Source: Bacteriovoracaceae bacterium (GTDB taxonomy: Bacteria > Bdellovibrionota > Bacteriovoracia > Bacteriovoracales > Bacteriovoracaceae). From it: DNA of 64,000 bases. The notes below the pieces were generated by a model. The model was not told the origin of the DNA. It worked only from the letters and a program-made list of their open reading frames with translations, and did not search any database. This document shows, piece by piece, positions 54,275 through 63,848 of this stretch (position 1 is its first letter; each line of letters opens with the position of its first letter). The DNA is taken from assembly GCA_016784965.1 (NCBI GenBank), contig JADHTQ010000022.1:1-64000 (forward strand). Reading direction: 5' to 3'. The translations under genes were made by a program, and so were the position numbers.

Positions 54275-55297
54275 GTGAGTTCACAGATTCAATCGAAACT
54301 CAGTTTCTTACCATTAAAAGAGATAAAAAAGAGTCTCCAAGCAATTGACAGTGATACGATTATTTTTATTACAGATTCAAATCTTTGGGATTTGTATCGA
54401 GATAAAATCAATTTAGAACTGATAGAAACTGATAAAAAAGTAATAAGGTGGATTGCTCCTGCTGGAGAGTTGTGTAAAACTTTTGGAGAATATGAAAAAT
54501 GCATAGAGTATATTATTGGGCAAGGAGTGCATCGAAATGCCCATCTTGTCGCTATGGGTGGTGGAGCGCTCAGCGATTTTGCAGGCCTTATTGCAGCTAC
54601 ACTTCTTCGAGGAATTAACTGGAGTATTATTTCAACCTCTCTTCTTGCAATGGTTGATGCCAGTATTGGTGGCAAAGTGGCAATCAATTCAAAGTTTGGC
54701 AAAAACCTCATTGGCAACTTCCATCTGCCACAAAATGTTTGGATTGATTCACAAATGCTCTCTACCCTCCCGAAAGTGGAGGTCACCTCTGGCTTGGGTG
54801 AAATTGTAAAGTATGCGTTTTTATCTAAGGAAGTATATTCATTTATAGAAAATAAAGTTGACTTGGGCCTTGTGATTAAAGAGTGTGCCAGCTTTAAACA
54901 ACTTGTGGTAGAAGAAGATTTGTTAGAATCTAAAAAGAGAAAAATCCTAAATTTTGGCCATACTTTCGGTCATGCTTTTGAGCGAATATATGACTTATCA
55001 CATGGAGTGGCCGTCGCTTGGGGGATATATTATATGTTTAAACTCTTTGATGAAGATCAGCTTCTTGAAACTTTTGCAAAAGTTACAAAGCTTTTAAAAG
55101 TGAATGAACAATTGCAATCTCCACCTTGGGAACACAAGGGGCTAGATGTCGACCTGGCACTGGACTATGTGGGCAAAGATAAAAAAGTTTCAGATAACAA
55201 GTCGATAGATTTAGTCTTAATCGATACAATAGGTGTGCCAAGAATTACTAAAATGGCAATTGATGATCTAAAATGTAAAATGATTAATTTGACATAA
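54275..55297 (+). CDS. aroB: 3-Dehydroquinate synthase
   Basis: Zinc- and NAD-dependent second step of the shikimate pathway. GTG start at 54275 three bases after the aroC stop. The 340 residues show VAMGGGALSDFAGLIAATLL (NAD site), RGINWSIISTSLLAMVDASI and GGKVAINSKFGKNLIGNFH, the zinc ligands Glu in SGLGEIVKYAFL and His in LNFGHTFGHAFE, then SHGVAVAWGI and GKDKK near the end. Its last 14 bases overlap the convergent hypothetical gene. Confidence 0.93.
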   Translation: MSSQIQSKLSFLPLKEIKKSLQAIDSDTIIFITDSNLWDLYRDKINLELIETDKKVIRWIAPAGELCKTFGEYEKCIEYIIGQGVHRNAHLVAMGGGALSDFAGLIAATLLRGINWSIISTSLLAMVDASIGGKVAINSKFGKNLIGNFHLPQNVWIDSQMLSTLPKVEVTSGLGEIVKYAFLSKEVYSFIENKVDLGLVIKECASFKQLVVEEDLLESKKRKILNFGHTFGHAFERIYDLSHGVAVAWGIYYMFKLFDEDQLLETFAKVTKLLKVNEQLQSPPWEHKGLDVDLALDYVGKDKKVSDNKSIDLVLIDTIGVPRITKMAIDDLKCKMINLT

Positions 55298-56099
55298 AAG
55301 AATTATAGACTTTGTGAAGCTTGATAATAACTTCAGACTTAAGGTGTTGACTGGGAACAGCTTGCGCCCATTGTTTATGTCTTTGCATAGAAGTCTCTTT
55401 TCTGATTTTGCTTTTCCAGACATGAGAGTATCTGTCTGCTAACTCACCTGCAAAGACTGCATACCAACGATATAGGTGATCAGGTTTTTTTGACAGCACA
55501 TCAATTAACTCCAGAGTTCTCTCCACTGTTTCGCGCTTTAGAGTATAAATATTAACCTCTTGGAGGAGTTCTACTTTGATGGACTGTCCAAGAAATTGGC
55601 CCATATAATAAACCGTAAACTCGATTGCTGTCTCTGATGGGGTATTTGTATAGTTTTCAAGACCTCCATAAAAGTTATCCAGCACTAAGGCCCTATAAAC
55701 ACCCTCACGTGTGGCCCCTTGTCCCATTACATTCATCCACTTATTTACATCGCTTTTTGATGGCTTAGAGTTTCTAGTTGCAAAAAACAATTCATTAATA
55801 AAGCGGTAATTGAAGTTTGCTTGCTCTTCTTCTGTCAGCTGCTTTTTATTTTTTTCTAGGTCATCGTTATTGTTTTCATAAACTTCCAAAGAGGTGGCAT
55901 TGCGCTCAACCTTAGGAATAGGGGGAAGTGTGATTTCATTTTTGACTGCGCTGGGACCTAATATCTTATCGGTCCACTCTTTACTTAGAAATTTACTCAA
56001 AAAAGGTCTAAGTTTACTTTTAGTATCATCTATAAAAGAAGCTGAAGCACAAAAGGATAAGCTAAACAGACAAAGTATCAATATAGTTTTTTTAGCCAA
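55284..56099 (-). CDS. Exported hypothetical protein
   Basis: A 271-residue protein with a signal peptide (KKTILILCLFSLSFCASAS). The mature part is helical and charged, with MGQGATREGVYRALVLDNFY and MGQFLGQSIKVELLQEVNIY as its most conserved-looking stretches; no catalytic motif or family is recognised. It overlaps the end of aroB by 14 bases in convergent orientation, so the C-terminal codons of both genes share DNA. It starts 57 bp downstream of rimO on the same strand. Confidence 0.65.
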   Translation of the reverse strand: MAKKTILILCLFSLSFCASASFIDDTKSKLRPFLSKFLSKEWTDKILGPSAVKNEITLPPIPKVERNATSLEVYENNNDDLEKNKKQLTEEEQANFNYRFINELFFATRNSKPSKSDVNKWMNVMGQGATREGVYRALVLDNFYGGLENYTNTPSETAIEFTVYYMGQFLGQSIKVELLQEVNIYTLKRETVERTLELIDVLSKKPDHLYRWYAVFAGELADRYSHVWKSKIRKETSMQRHKQWAQAVPSQHLKSEVIIKLHKVYNSFMSN

Positions 56100-56155
56100 A
56101 CTTGTTCTCCTTAATATTTAGAATGTATTTTAAAGAAATGTATATGTGCATTATA

Positions 56156-57520
56156 TCAAGAAATAACTTGTCCTACTAGATCATAATCGTAAACTTCAGT
56201 TATTTTTACTTGAACCAGGTCACCGGCCTTGATGGATTGATTTGAAACGTCGTTTATGATGACTTGACCATCAGTATCGGGTGCCTGTCCGATATGTCTG
56301 CCCTTAATTAGCAGGTTGGTTTCTTCGTGTACACCTTCGACGAGAACCGGCAGGGTAGTTCCAAGGTACTTTTGATTTAACTGCTGCAAAATCTCCTGTT
56401 GGAGTGCATACACGGTTTCAAAACGATCATCGATTATGCTTGGATTAATTTTGCCCGGCAATTTAGCAGCAGGAGTATTTTCTTCATCAGAGTATTTAAA
56501 TACACCAAGGTGATCTAACTTCACCTCTTTAATACCATTTAATAGTGCCCCAAAATCATCTTCGGTTTCTCCGGGAAAACCTACTATAATGGATGTTCGC
56601 AAAACGATCTGGGGCACTTTTTCTCGCAACAAATGTACTTTTTTGATAATTTCGGCTTCGCTTATTTTGCGATTCATTTTTTTTAAGATATTGTCGCTAA
56701 AGTGCTGGATGGGCATATCGAGGTATTTGCAAATTTTTTTAGAGGTAGCAATTTTATCAATAACTTTATCTGTCAGATCGTCTGGATAAAAATACAGAAG
56801 GCGGATCCAGTCCAGTCCTTCTATTTTCTCTAAAGCATCAAGTAGGGTGTAGAGGTCGTTTGGTCTTTCCAGGTCACTACCGTAGCTAGATAGGTCCTGG
56901 GAAATTAGGTTTAACTCTCTTACCCCTTGAGCAACAAGATTTTGAGCTTCTTTTACAAGAGAGCCAACTGTTCTAGAGCGAAGAGTTCCTCTAATGCTAG
57001 GAATGACACAAAAAGTACAGTTTCTGTTGCAACCTTCTGAAACTTTAAGCCAAGCCGTATAAAAAGGGGAGGTGTTAATTCTTGGGTCAAGCTCTGTATG
57101 AATATACTTTGATTCGGCCACAAAAGACTTCTTATCTAGAGATTTATCATCTAAAGCTGCTAAAAAAGTTACAATCTTATGATACTCACCGGTACCAATA
57201 ATTAAATCCACTTCTGGTAGCTCTTTTTCAATTTCTCCAGAGTATCTTTGGGCCATACAACCAGCTACAACCAATACTTGGCACTTTCCAAGGTCTGGCA
57301 TTTTATAATCGGCAAGCTCAAGAATAACTTCGATAGATTCTTGTTTGGCAGCTTCTACAAAAGAGCAGGTATTAACGATAATAACATCGGCCTTTTGAGG
57401 TTCATGGCAGATACAAAATCCATCGCGATCCAAGTACCCCAACATAACTTCAGAATCAACCAGGTTTTTAGAGCAACCAAGTGAAGTAAAATAGACATTT
57501 TTTTTAGAAGAATTTTGCAT
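56156..57520 (-). CDS. rimO: Ribosomal protein S12 methylthiotransferase RimO
   Basis: Adds a methylthio group to Asp88 of ribosomal protein S12. The 454 residues have the N-terminal UPF0004 cluster (SLGCSKNLVDSE, NTCSFVEAAKQES, AGCMAQRYSGE), the radical SAM motif SEGCNRNCTFCVIPSIRGTL (about 160-179), QDLSSYGSD, PIQHFSDNILKKMNRK, and a C-terminal TRAM domain (TLPVLVEGVHEETNLLIKGR). The SLGCSKN and GRHIGQAPDTDG stretches distinguish RimO from the tRNA enzyme MiaB. Confidence 0.94.
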   Translation of the reverse strand: MQNSSKKNVYFTSLGCSKNLVDSEVMLGYLDRDGFCICHEPQKADVIIVNTCSFVEAAKQESIEVILELADYKMPDLGKCQVLVVAGCMAQRYSGEIEKELPEVDLIIGTGEYHKIVTFLAALDDKSLDKKSFVAESKYIHTELDPRINTSPFYTAWLKVSEGCNRNCTFCVIPSIRGTLRSRTVGSLVKEAQNLVAQGVRELNLISQDLSSYGSDLERPNDLYTLLDALEKIEGLDWIRLLYFYPDDLTDKVIDKIATSKKICKYLDMPIQHFSDNILKKMNRKISEAEIIKKVHLLREKVPQIVLRTSIIVGFPGETEDDFGALLNGIKEVKLDHLGVFKYSDEENTPAAKLPGKINPSIIDDRFETVYALQQEILQQLNQKYLGTTLPVLVEGVHEETNLLIKGRHIGQAPDTDGQVIINDVSNQSIKAGDLVQVKITEVYDYDLVGQVIS

Positions 57521-57571
57521 ACGATCCTAGATAGTACAATTTGAAGGATTTTGCAAAAAGATTAGTAGGTA

Positions 57572-58375
57572 CTATAAAGAATACCCACACGAGATGTAGA
57601 CAGTAGATCGATCTGGGTCAAAAAGAGCAATATCTAAATCGACACCATTATATTTATACAAATCACCTCCAAGCATATGGCCCATTGCTAGGCCTAACTT
57701 TGGGGTTAGCTGATAAGAGATCTCTTCACCTAAGGAAAAATTATTGGCATTTGAGTGGTCGTTATAGCTCCAACTTTGCTGGGCACCTGCTGAGATACTA
57801 AAGTTGAGCTTTTTAGAAAAAGCATACTGGATTGCCAAAGACTCAGACAGACTCTGTTGTGTGTTGATGGTCCCTGACTTTTTATATCTGTGGCCATGAA
57901 AATTTCTCATATAGGCCATAGAGAAGTTTAAACTAAGTTCTGGAAGCCCCAAGTACTTGAAATTATGTGACAGTGATGGAGAGACAAGGACCGCTGTGAC
58001 TAGTTCGTCACCAACCCTTGAGTCTTTATTTAAAGGAAGGACCAACCCCACTGCTAGCGTACCATTTGTGTAGCTCAGTATTTCTTTTAAGTTTCTATTT
58101 AGCACTATGCTGCCGTTTCCTAGTGAGGATTCGCGGTAATAGTTTAACTGTTGGTTTAATTGGAATTGTGATGTCAGTTTGTATTTATCTGAGAATGCAT
58201 AACCTACATTTAACTTTAGGGTGGAGCTGATTGTGTTATTTTGGGCCAAATCCGTAGCAAGTGTTAGTTGTGTACTGCCAAAAAATTTGCTTTGGGCCCA
58301 AGAGGTCTGGCTTATAAGGAGTATAGGGAGGGTCCAAATATACAATATAATGAGAGTTCTTTGGGTCATAGACAC
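57572..58375 (-). CDS. Outer-membrane beta-barrel-like protein
   Basis: The 267-residue frame starts at a GTG preceded by AAAGGATAAATT; the ATG two codons later (58369) is equally possible. A signal peptide (TLIILYIWTLPILLISQTSW, cleavage after WAQ) is followed by alternating amphipathic strands with many Tyr, Ser and Gly (QLTLATDLAQNNTISSTLKL, LNVGYAFSDKYKLTSQFQLN), ending in CGYSL. The pattern fits a small beta barrel in the outer membrane, perhaps 8-12 strands. No family or substrate is recognised. Confidence 0.7.
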   Translation of the reverse strand: MSMTQRTLIILYIWTLPILLISQTSWAQSKFFGSTQLTLATDLAQNNTISSTLKLNVGYAFSDKYKLTSQFQLNQQLNYYRESSLGNGSIVLNRNLKEILSYTNGTLAVGLVLPLNKDSRVGDELVTAVLVSPSLSHNFKYLGLPELSLNFSMAYMRNFHGHRYKKSGTINTQQSLSESLAIQYAFSKKLNFSISAGAQQSWSYNDHSNANNFSLGEEISYQLTPKLGLAMGHMLGGDLYKYNGVDLDIALFDPDRSTVYISCGYSL

Positions 58376-58582
58376 AATTTATCCTTTTTCTTTTGCACTA
58401 AAGCGCTCAACAAATGACACAATACAGCAATTTCAAGAGAATGTAAATTCTTTTTCGCACATATATAAAAATTAAGAAACTGTGTAAATTGTACCCTGTG
58501 CGTCAAAAGCGGTTGTGGCTGTCGCTGTGATGCGTTAGGGTGGAAGATATTTTTATCATAGAATACAACAAAAGAAGTAGTT

Positions 58583-61500
58583 ATGATCAAAAACCTCTCC
58601 AGTATCACGGTTTCTATCTTGTTTTTATTTACATTTATTGGATGCGCAAAACCCAGACCTGAGTCTTTTTACCAAGGTCAAGGTAAGGATTTGCTACAAA
58701 TTAGTCGGTATCAATCAAAAACATTTGAAATTAAAACTGGTGAGGTTAAACATAAGGTGCGTTCATTTTCAAGGGCCGAAGAGGTATTTGTGGATGAAGA
58801 GGTAAGTGGTATTAATAATTTTGATATTGTAGAGCTAAAAAGCCAAGTGCCACTGCTTGATGGAGTAGAGTTTAAAGGTAGAAAAAATCACACCTACAAG
58901 ATTCGGTATGAGTTAACTAATAATTACTTAAACATCTTTAAATTAGGAAAAAAAGAGGATATTTCTTATCATGAACTACCATATGCCACAAAACTGGCTA
59001 ATAATTATTTCTCAGTACCCCTTATTCGCTACCCTATATCCTTAATAAAAGTTGAAAAAGGCCTAGACTCCAATGAAGAAAAGACCAATAAACTAAAAGA
59101 GATTCCCGTCTCTAAGATAGGTGATGCTGATCACTTTAAGTTTGATAAATCTAAAGGCAAGCTTTTTAAAAATGCAAAAAAGTCTGATGTCTATCCGTTT
59201 CAATTTTTAGGTGGTGATGATTACTTTGCAGGGGAGTGGTATTATGCTCCGACTGTAGTTTCAAGTCATGTAACACAAGGGGATTTAAATGGCTTTGTTT
59301 TAGATATCGACTTTGATTATCAAACTACATCGCGCGTGAAATTTCTACCCAAGCAAGATTCATTAAAAGTGGTAAACTTGAATGTTGATTCAACTCTTGA
59401 TACTAATGATGCCCAAAATTTAGTAGAGGCCTTGGAAATTCCAGTTAAGTGGTTGGATTATCAAAAAGATACACGAGATAACAAATTTAGTGAAAGAAAG
59501 CTAGGTGAGGGTGTCAGTGCATCTAGGCCGTGGAATGAGAGGCAATTTGTAGACATTGAGTTTATTAAAACCAAATCACCCATTTTTAAAAAATCAAATG
59601 GATTGTTAAAAAATTTAAAAATATATAATGACTACTTTAGTTTTACGCTGTTTTATCCCGACTATAAAGTGGCTGTAAAGTATGCTTTTAAAAGAGTTTC
59701 CAAGCAAGAAATTGATTCTCCACGTACAGGAAAGATCTATCCAGCAGAAGACCAGAAAGTTTTTGGATTTTTTAAATCAAAAAAACGCAAAATTAAAAAT
59801 TACAAAATGCGCAGAAAAGAAGATCAAGATAAAACAAATGTATTGAACCGCTTTTATCCCAGTGATGGCAATATTATTTTTCACTTTAGCTCATCTAGTC
59901 CCAAACGATATAGACCAGCAGGAGTTAGAGCAGTCAAATCTTGGGGTAAAGTATTTAAAGATGTCTTTAAAAACCAACCAAATAAAATAATTATCGATAC
60001 AAATGAAACTAAGAGCGTAGAGCTCGGAGACTTACGTTACAACATTATCAATATTGTCGATACAAAGGTAGCATCTGGCCTTTGGGGTTATGGGCCATCA
60101 ATTGCCGACCCTAGTTCGGGTGAAATCATCTCTGCCACTACTAACGTATATGTTGCGCCCATGAGAGAGAGTTTAATAGAGGCGATTAGAAACTATATTT
60201 TAAGCAAGCTTGGAAAGTTTGACGAAAAACACCTTAAGTTTGTTGCATCAGTGCCAAGTGCAACAGCTGGCACTCATAATTATTTAATTCCTTTTGCAAA
60301 CGCCTTAAAACAAAATTCGATTGGTGATGATGGAGTATTATCTACCTCAGTTAACAATGTTTTTAAAAATGATGGTTTTCTAAATTATATAGAGAAAATG
60401 TCTACAAATAAAATTGGTAACAACCGTTTGCCTCCATTTTTTACAATGAGCAAGCAAGTAGCAGATGACAGTGGAGATAAACCTAATTTACACATGCATG
60501 ATAAAAATTATGGAAGCAAATGTGGATATCAAACCGCCAACAAAGATATTATTGCTAGGATTCAAAAGCACTGTAAATCAGAGCTAGATACCTATATCAA
60601 CAAGATACCTTCTGGAAAATATCACGCCGAGGGTGAGTTGCAGGTGCTAGAGGCATGCAGTGAAAAGATGATCGAAGATGAACTTGTTGCTACTTTAGTA
60701 CATGAGTTGGGCCATAACTTAGGGCTTCGACACAATTTTGCAGCGTCTAGTGATCCTAACAATTTTTATTATGATGAACATAAAAAAGCAAAGGTGAAAA
60801 GCTCATCAGTTATGGACTATAGCGCGATGTATACCGATGAGTTATTAAAAGCCGGCAAGTATGATATTGCTGCAATTAGGTTTGGTTATACCAATTCAAT
60901 ATTACTTGATGATGGAAAAAGTGTAGAGCCTCTTTGTGCTAACAAAAGTATTAAAGATTGTATGAAAGACAAGCAGCTTAAGGCCTTAGAGTTTAGATTT
61001 TGTACGGATCAAGATGTATATGACTACGACCCTTTATGTGAAAGGCAAGATCATGGAGCAAATCCGTTAGAGGTTGTCCAGCATATAATTGATAGATTTC
61101 ATTCATTCTATGCAATTTATGGTCACCGCTATGATCGACATAAGGGGCCAAGCAGATGGAGGTTTGTCAATTCTGTAATTGCGACAACTCTAATCCCCTT
61201 AAAGAGGATTCATGATCGTTGGAGATATCTATTTACAAAGTTTACAGGTAGTGATGAAAAGTATTTAGATAGTATAAAAGCTCAGAGATATAAGGCATTA
61301 CTTACTGAGATGAAAAACAACGAAGGGGAACATGGTGTAAATTATCGGCTGTATCATGATGCCGCAGTTAAAGCATATAGCTTTTTAAAAAGCTTAATCT
61401 CAACGCCTCCAAAATTTTGTATAACTCAACCATTTGATGAAAATGGGGCAACAGCTTGGAACTTTGAGCAGTTGAAAAAGCGTATTTATTATGATTTTCA

Positions 61501-62656
61501 ATTAGAGATAAGTAGCTGTTTTGATCCTATTGCAATGAATTATTTTTTGCCCAAAGACCAGGAGGTAGTTGATGAGATAGGTGGTTTTTACAACAGGCAA
61601 AAAGCAAGCTTGAATGAAGCCCAGGATGATTATAAGCAGAATTTGGCAGTTGGCTTAAAAGATGTAAGGATGTTGGCAATGGCGACATTATCGATTAGGA
61701 TGCCGCTATTTATGCAACATTGTAAAGAGAGATTTAAGCCAAATTTTTTAGATGATTTGACTTATAAAAAGGAAGTAGAGTCATTTTTAATGGACAGAAT
61801 TTTAAAAGGTATAGATCCAGTAAGCAATGATTTACTACAATATGGTATTTTTGATAAGATTGAGCACTACCGCCAAGAAAAATATCTTCTGATGAATTAC
61901 TACGTAATGTTTCTTCAAGGCCTGTCCATACCCGGTGACCTTGAGGCCACTCTTGAGAGATGGACACCCTTTTTCCCCAAGTCAAGTGTTGAAGGAGGAT
62001 CAACAGAGGGGGCTATCGCTCATACTTCCATGGCGGGAGTTACTTTTAGTGCTAAAGAAGAAAACTATATGGTTGCCAAGTTTATTAAACTTAGAAATCA
62101 ACTAAAAAGAGAAAAAGAGATGGCGGACAAAGGGTTGGCGTTTGCACAGTTTAAAGAGTTGGCTGCATTTTTTAAAAAGATGCCCGCTATTTCTAGAGAT
62201 ACTATGAAAGAGATGACTTTTAAGGAGCTAATTGCACAATTAGAGTTATTAAAAACAAAGGGGACAGAGGTAATTGGTTCATTAGAAGCAAATCAAAAAA
62301 AAGCTCAGTATATATTTGATCAATTTTACAAGCAAGAGTTTGAAATATTAGACAACCTTGGCGACATGATGGACAGACTAAAAGAGTCTTCAGGCATAGA
62401 GATTGTGAATGAAGAGGATGTGTTTGTGAATGTAAGAAAGGAAGCTGACTTTATGGGCTCGAAGGCATCATCAGTATTATCTTCTGTGTTTGATTTTGAG
62501 GAGAAAAATTTTATCCTTTTACAAAAGGAATCAAAAGGCTTCAGAGTTAAGCTTTTCTATGACTCGCTTTACGCACCAGCACTTAGTTTTGAGGAAAATT
62601 ACACCGATTTTAAGGCCCAGTTTGATTTGATGGATAAAATGATCATGTTGCTTTAA
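58583..62656 (+). CDS. Very large zinc metalloprotease lipoprotein (metzincin-like)
   Basis: A 1357-residue lipoprotein (signal peptide with LFTFIGCAK, Cys about 21). Residues 30-650 are a Lys-rich beta-like region without recognised domain. The catalytic motif LVATLVHELGHNLGLRHNF (about 701-719) is a metzincin HExxHxxGxxH, followed by VMDYSAM, the Met-turn equivalent. This resembles the DUF5117/DUF4953 zinc-dependent metalloproteases of Gram-negative bacteria. The last 550 residues are helical and unknown. Anchored at the cell surface or periplasm, it may digest large protein substrates. It is a single gene with a 207-bp 5' region shared with the barrel protein. Confidence 0.82.
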   Translation: MIKNLSSITVSILFLFTFIGCAKPRPESFYQGQGKDLLQISRYQSKTFEIKTGEVKHKVRSFSRAEEVFVDEEVSGINNFDIVELKSQVPLLDGVEFKGRKNHTYKIRYELTNNYLNIFKLGKKEDISYHELPYATKLANNYFSVPLIRYPISLIKVEKGLDSNEEKTNKLKEIPVSKIGDADHFKFDKSKGKLFKNAKKSDVYPFQFLGGDDYFAGEWYYAPTVVSSHVTQGDLNGFVLDIDFDYQTTSRVKFLPKQDSLKVVNLNVDSTLDTNDAQNLVEALEIPVKWLDYQKDTRDNKFSERKLGEGVSASRPWNERQFVDIEFIKTKSPIFKKSNGLLKNLKIYNDYFSFTLFYPDYKVAVKYAFKRVSKQEIDSPRTGKIYPAEDQKVFGFFKSKKRKIKNYKMRRKEDQDKTNVLNRFYPSDGNIIFHFSSSSPKRYRPAGVRAVKSWGKVFKDVFKNQPNKIIIDTNETKSVELGDLRYNIINIVDTKVASGLWGYGPSIADPSSGEIISATTNVYVAPMRESLIEAIRNYILSKLGKFDEKHLKFVASVPSATAGTHNYLIPFANALKQNSIGDDGVLSTSVNNVFKNDGFLNYIEKMSTNKIGNNRLPPFFTMSKQVADDSGDKPNLHMHDKNYGSKCGYQTANKDIIARIQKHCKSELDTYINKIPSGKYHAEGELQVLEACSEKMIEDELVATLVHELGHNLGLRHNFAASSDPNNFYYDEHKKAKVKSSSVMDYSAMYTDELLKAGKYDIAAIRFGYTNSILLDDGKSVEPLCANKSIKDCMKDKQLKALEFRFCTDQDVYDYDPLCERQDHGANPLEVVQHIIDRFHSFYAIYGHRYDRHKGPSRWRFVNSVIATTLIPLKRIHDRWRYLFTKFTGSDEKYLDSIKAQRYKALLTEMKNNEGEHGVNYRLYHDAAVKAYSFLKSLISTPPKFCITQPFDENGATAWNFEQLKKRIYYDFQLEISSCFDPIAMNYFLPKDQEVVDEIGGFYNRQKASLNEAQDDYKQNLAVGLKDVRMLAMATLSIRMPLFMQHCKERFKPNFLDDLTYKKEVESFLMDRILKGIDPVSNDLLQYGIFDKIEHYRQEKYLLMNYYVMFLQGLSIPGDLEATLERWTPFFPKSSVEGGSTEGAIAHTSMAGVTFSAKEENYMVAKFIKLRNQLKREKEMADKGLAFAQFKELAAFFKKMPAISRDTMKEMTFKELIAQLELLKTKGTEVIGSLEANQKKAQYIFDQFYKQEFEILDNLGDMMDRLKESSGIEIVNEEDVFVNVRKEADFMGSKASSVLSSVFDFEEKNFILLQKESKGFRVKLFYDSLYAPALSFEENYTDFKAQFDLMDKMIMLL

Positions 62657-62785
62657 TGCGGCGAGCTGTACAGGGTGAGCTTGTTTATCTATACCGATAA
62701 TTATTAAATAAAAAATTTTTGCATTGCTGGAAAGATATCTACTTTTACGGTACTCTCTTATGTATAAATAACACGGAGATAGTTT

Positions 62786-63271
62786 ATGAATGATAAAACA
62801 GCTAAAAGGAAAGAGGTCCTAATTAATCGCAAGTTGCAATTTACTATTGTTACATTTTTTTACTCTATTTTCTTTTTAACATCTTTGATCTTCTTTTTGA
62901 TTTTTTCTTATATATTTAACAAGATAATCTATGCATCAGATAGCATTGGCCTGCAACTGACAAGAGAGGCCAGAAACTATATTTTAAATTTGCACGGCGA
63001 TATGGAAATGATCTTCTTTATAACTTTTATCGTTTTCACGATAGCCATTATTACCATAGGATTTTTGTTGACCCATAAAATTGCTGGTCCAATTTATTGT
63101 ATGTGCAGACATTTACAACAGATTTGTGAGGGAAAAACGACTGCGGATGTTCATTTTCGAAAAGGTGACTTTTTTATGGAGCTAGAGGAAAACTTTAACC
63201 GACATATGGCCATATACCGGCAGAAGTTAGGAATAAAACCTCCAGAAGATCCACCTAGTGAATCGACATAA
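62786..63271 (+). CDS. Membrane protein with HAMP-like linker
   Basis: A 161-residue protein with two transmembrane helices (about 20-45 and 72-96) flanking a short periplasmic loop, then THKIAGPIYCMCRHLQQICE, a HAMP-type start (kIagPl..l...l..i..G), and a tail with RKGDFFMELEENFNRHM. It lacks a kinase or methyl-accepting domain, so it is either a stand-alone HAMP adaptor or a sensor fragment. The cytoplasmic end is Pro-rich. It lies 160 bp upstream of a cheY and probably belongs to a signalling cluster. Confidence 0.75.
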   Translation: MNDKTAKRKEVLINRKLQFTIVTFFYSIFFLTSLIFFLIFSYIFNKIIYASDSIGLQLTREARNYILNLHGDMEMIFFITFIVFTIAIITIGFLLTHKIAGPIYCMCRHLQQICEGKTTADVHFRKGDFFMELEENFNRHMAIYRQKLGIKPPEDPPSEST

Positions 63272-63431
63272 CAATATAAGAGGTTGATGCTTTTAACCAG
63301 AGCACAAAACTCGGACTTAGCTCATAGATTCGAGTAATATAGCTTGCAAATAGATTTAAGGATAAAATATAATATAAATACGAATTTGGTGTTGCCTACA
63401 AAAACAGAAGAAGTTTATGAGGAGTATAAAG

Positions 63432-63827
63432 ATGGCGTCTAGAACAGACATGAAAATTCTTGTTGTTGATGATGTCGCAACTATGCGCAAAATTATTAAA
63501 ACGATGTTGACTAAAATTGGCTACACTAATCTAAGCGATGCAAATGATGGTATTGCTGCATGGACAAAGTTAGAGCAGGCACACCTTGAAAAACAACCTT
63601 ATGAATTTGTAATCGCAGACTGGAATATGCCTAATTTGAGCGGGTTAGATTTTTTAAAAAAACTGCGAGCAGATAGTAACTATAAATCCCTTCCCTTTTT
63701 AATGATCACAGCTTCAGCAGAACAGGATAACATTGTGGCAGCAGTACGGGCCGGAGTTAGCAATTTTGTTGTAAAACCTTTTTCTGCACAAGTTCTGCAG
63801 GAGAAAATTGATAAAATTTTTAAATAG
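63432..63827 (+). CDS. cheY: CheY-like single-domain response regulator
   Basis: ATG 63432 follows GAGGAGTATAAAG and is preferred to 63417. The 131 residues are a pure receiver domain with acidic pocket Asp13/Asp14 (ILVVDDVATMRKIIK), phosphorylation site Asp63 (FVIADWNMPNLSGLDF), Thr93 (LMITASAEQ) and Lys115 (FVVKPF). The IADWNMP variant is typical for true CheY proteins that bind the flagellar switch. The adjacent downstream gene starts with a PAS-like segment, so this is the beginning of a chemotaxis locus running out of the window. Confidence 0.9.
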   Translation: MASRTDMKILVVDDVATMRKIIKTMLTKIGYTNLSDANDGIAAWTKLEQAHLEKQPYEFVIADWNMPNLSGLDFLKKLRADSNYKSLPFLMITASAEQDNIVAAVRAGVSNFVVKPFSAQVLQEKIDKIFK

Positions 63828-63848
63828 CTAGGAGCTTTAAAAACGGTC

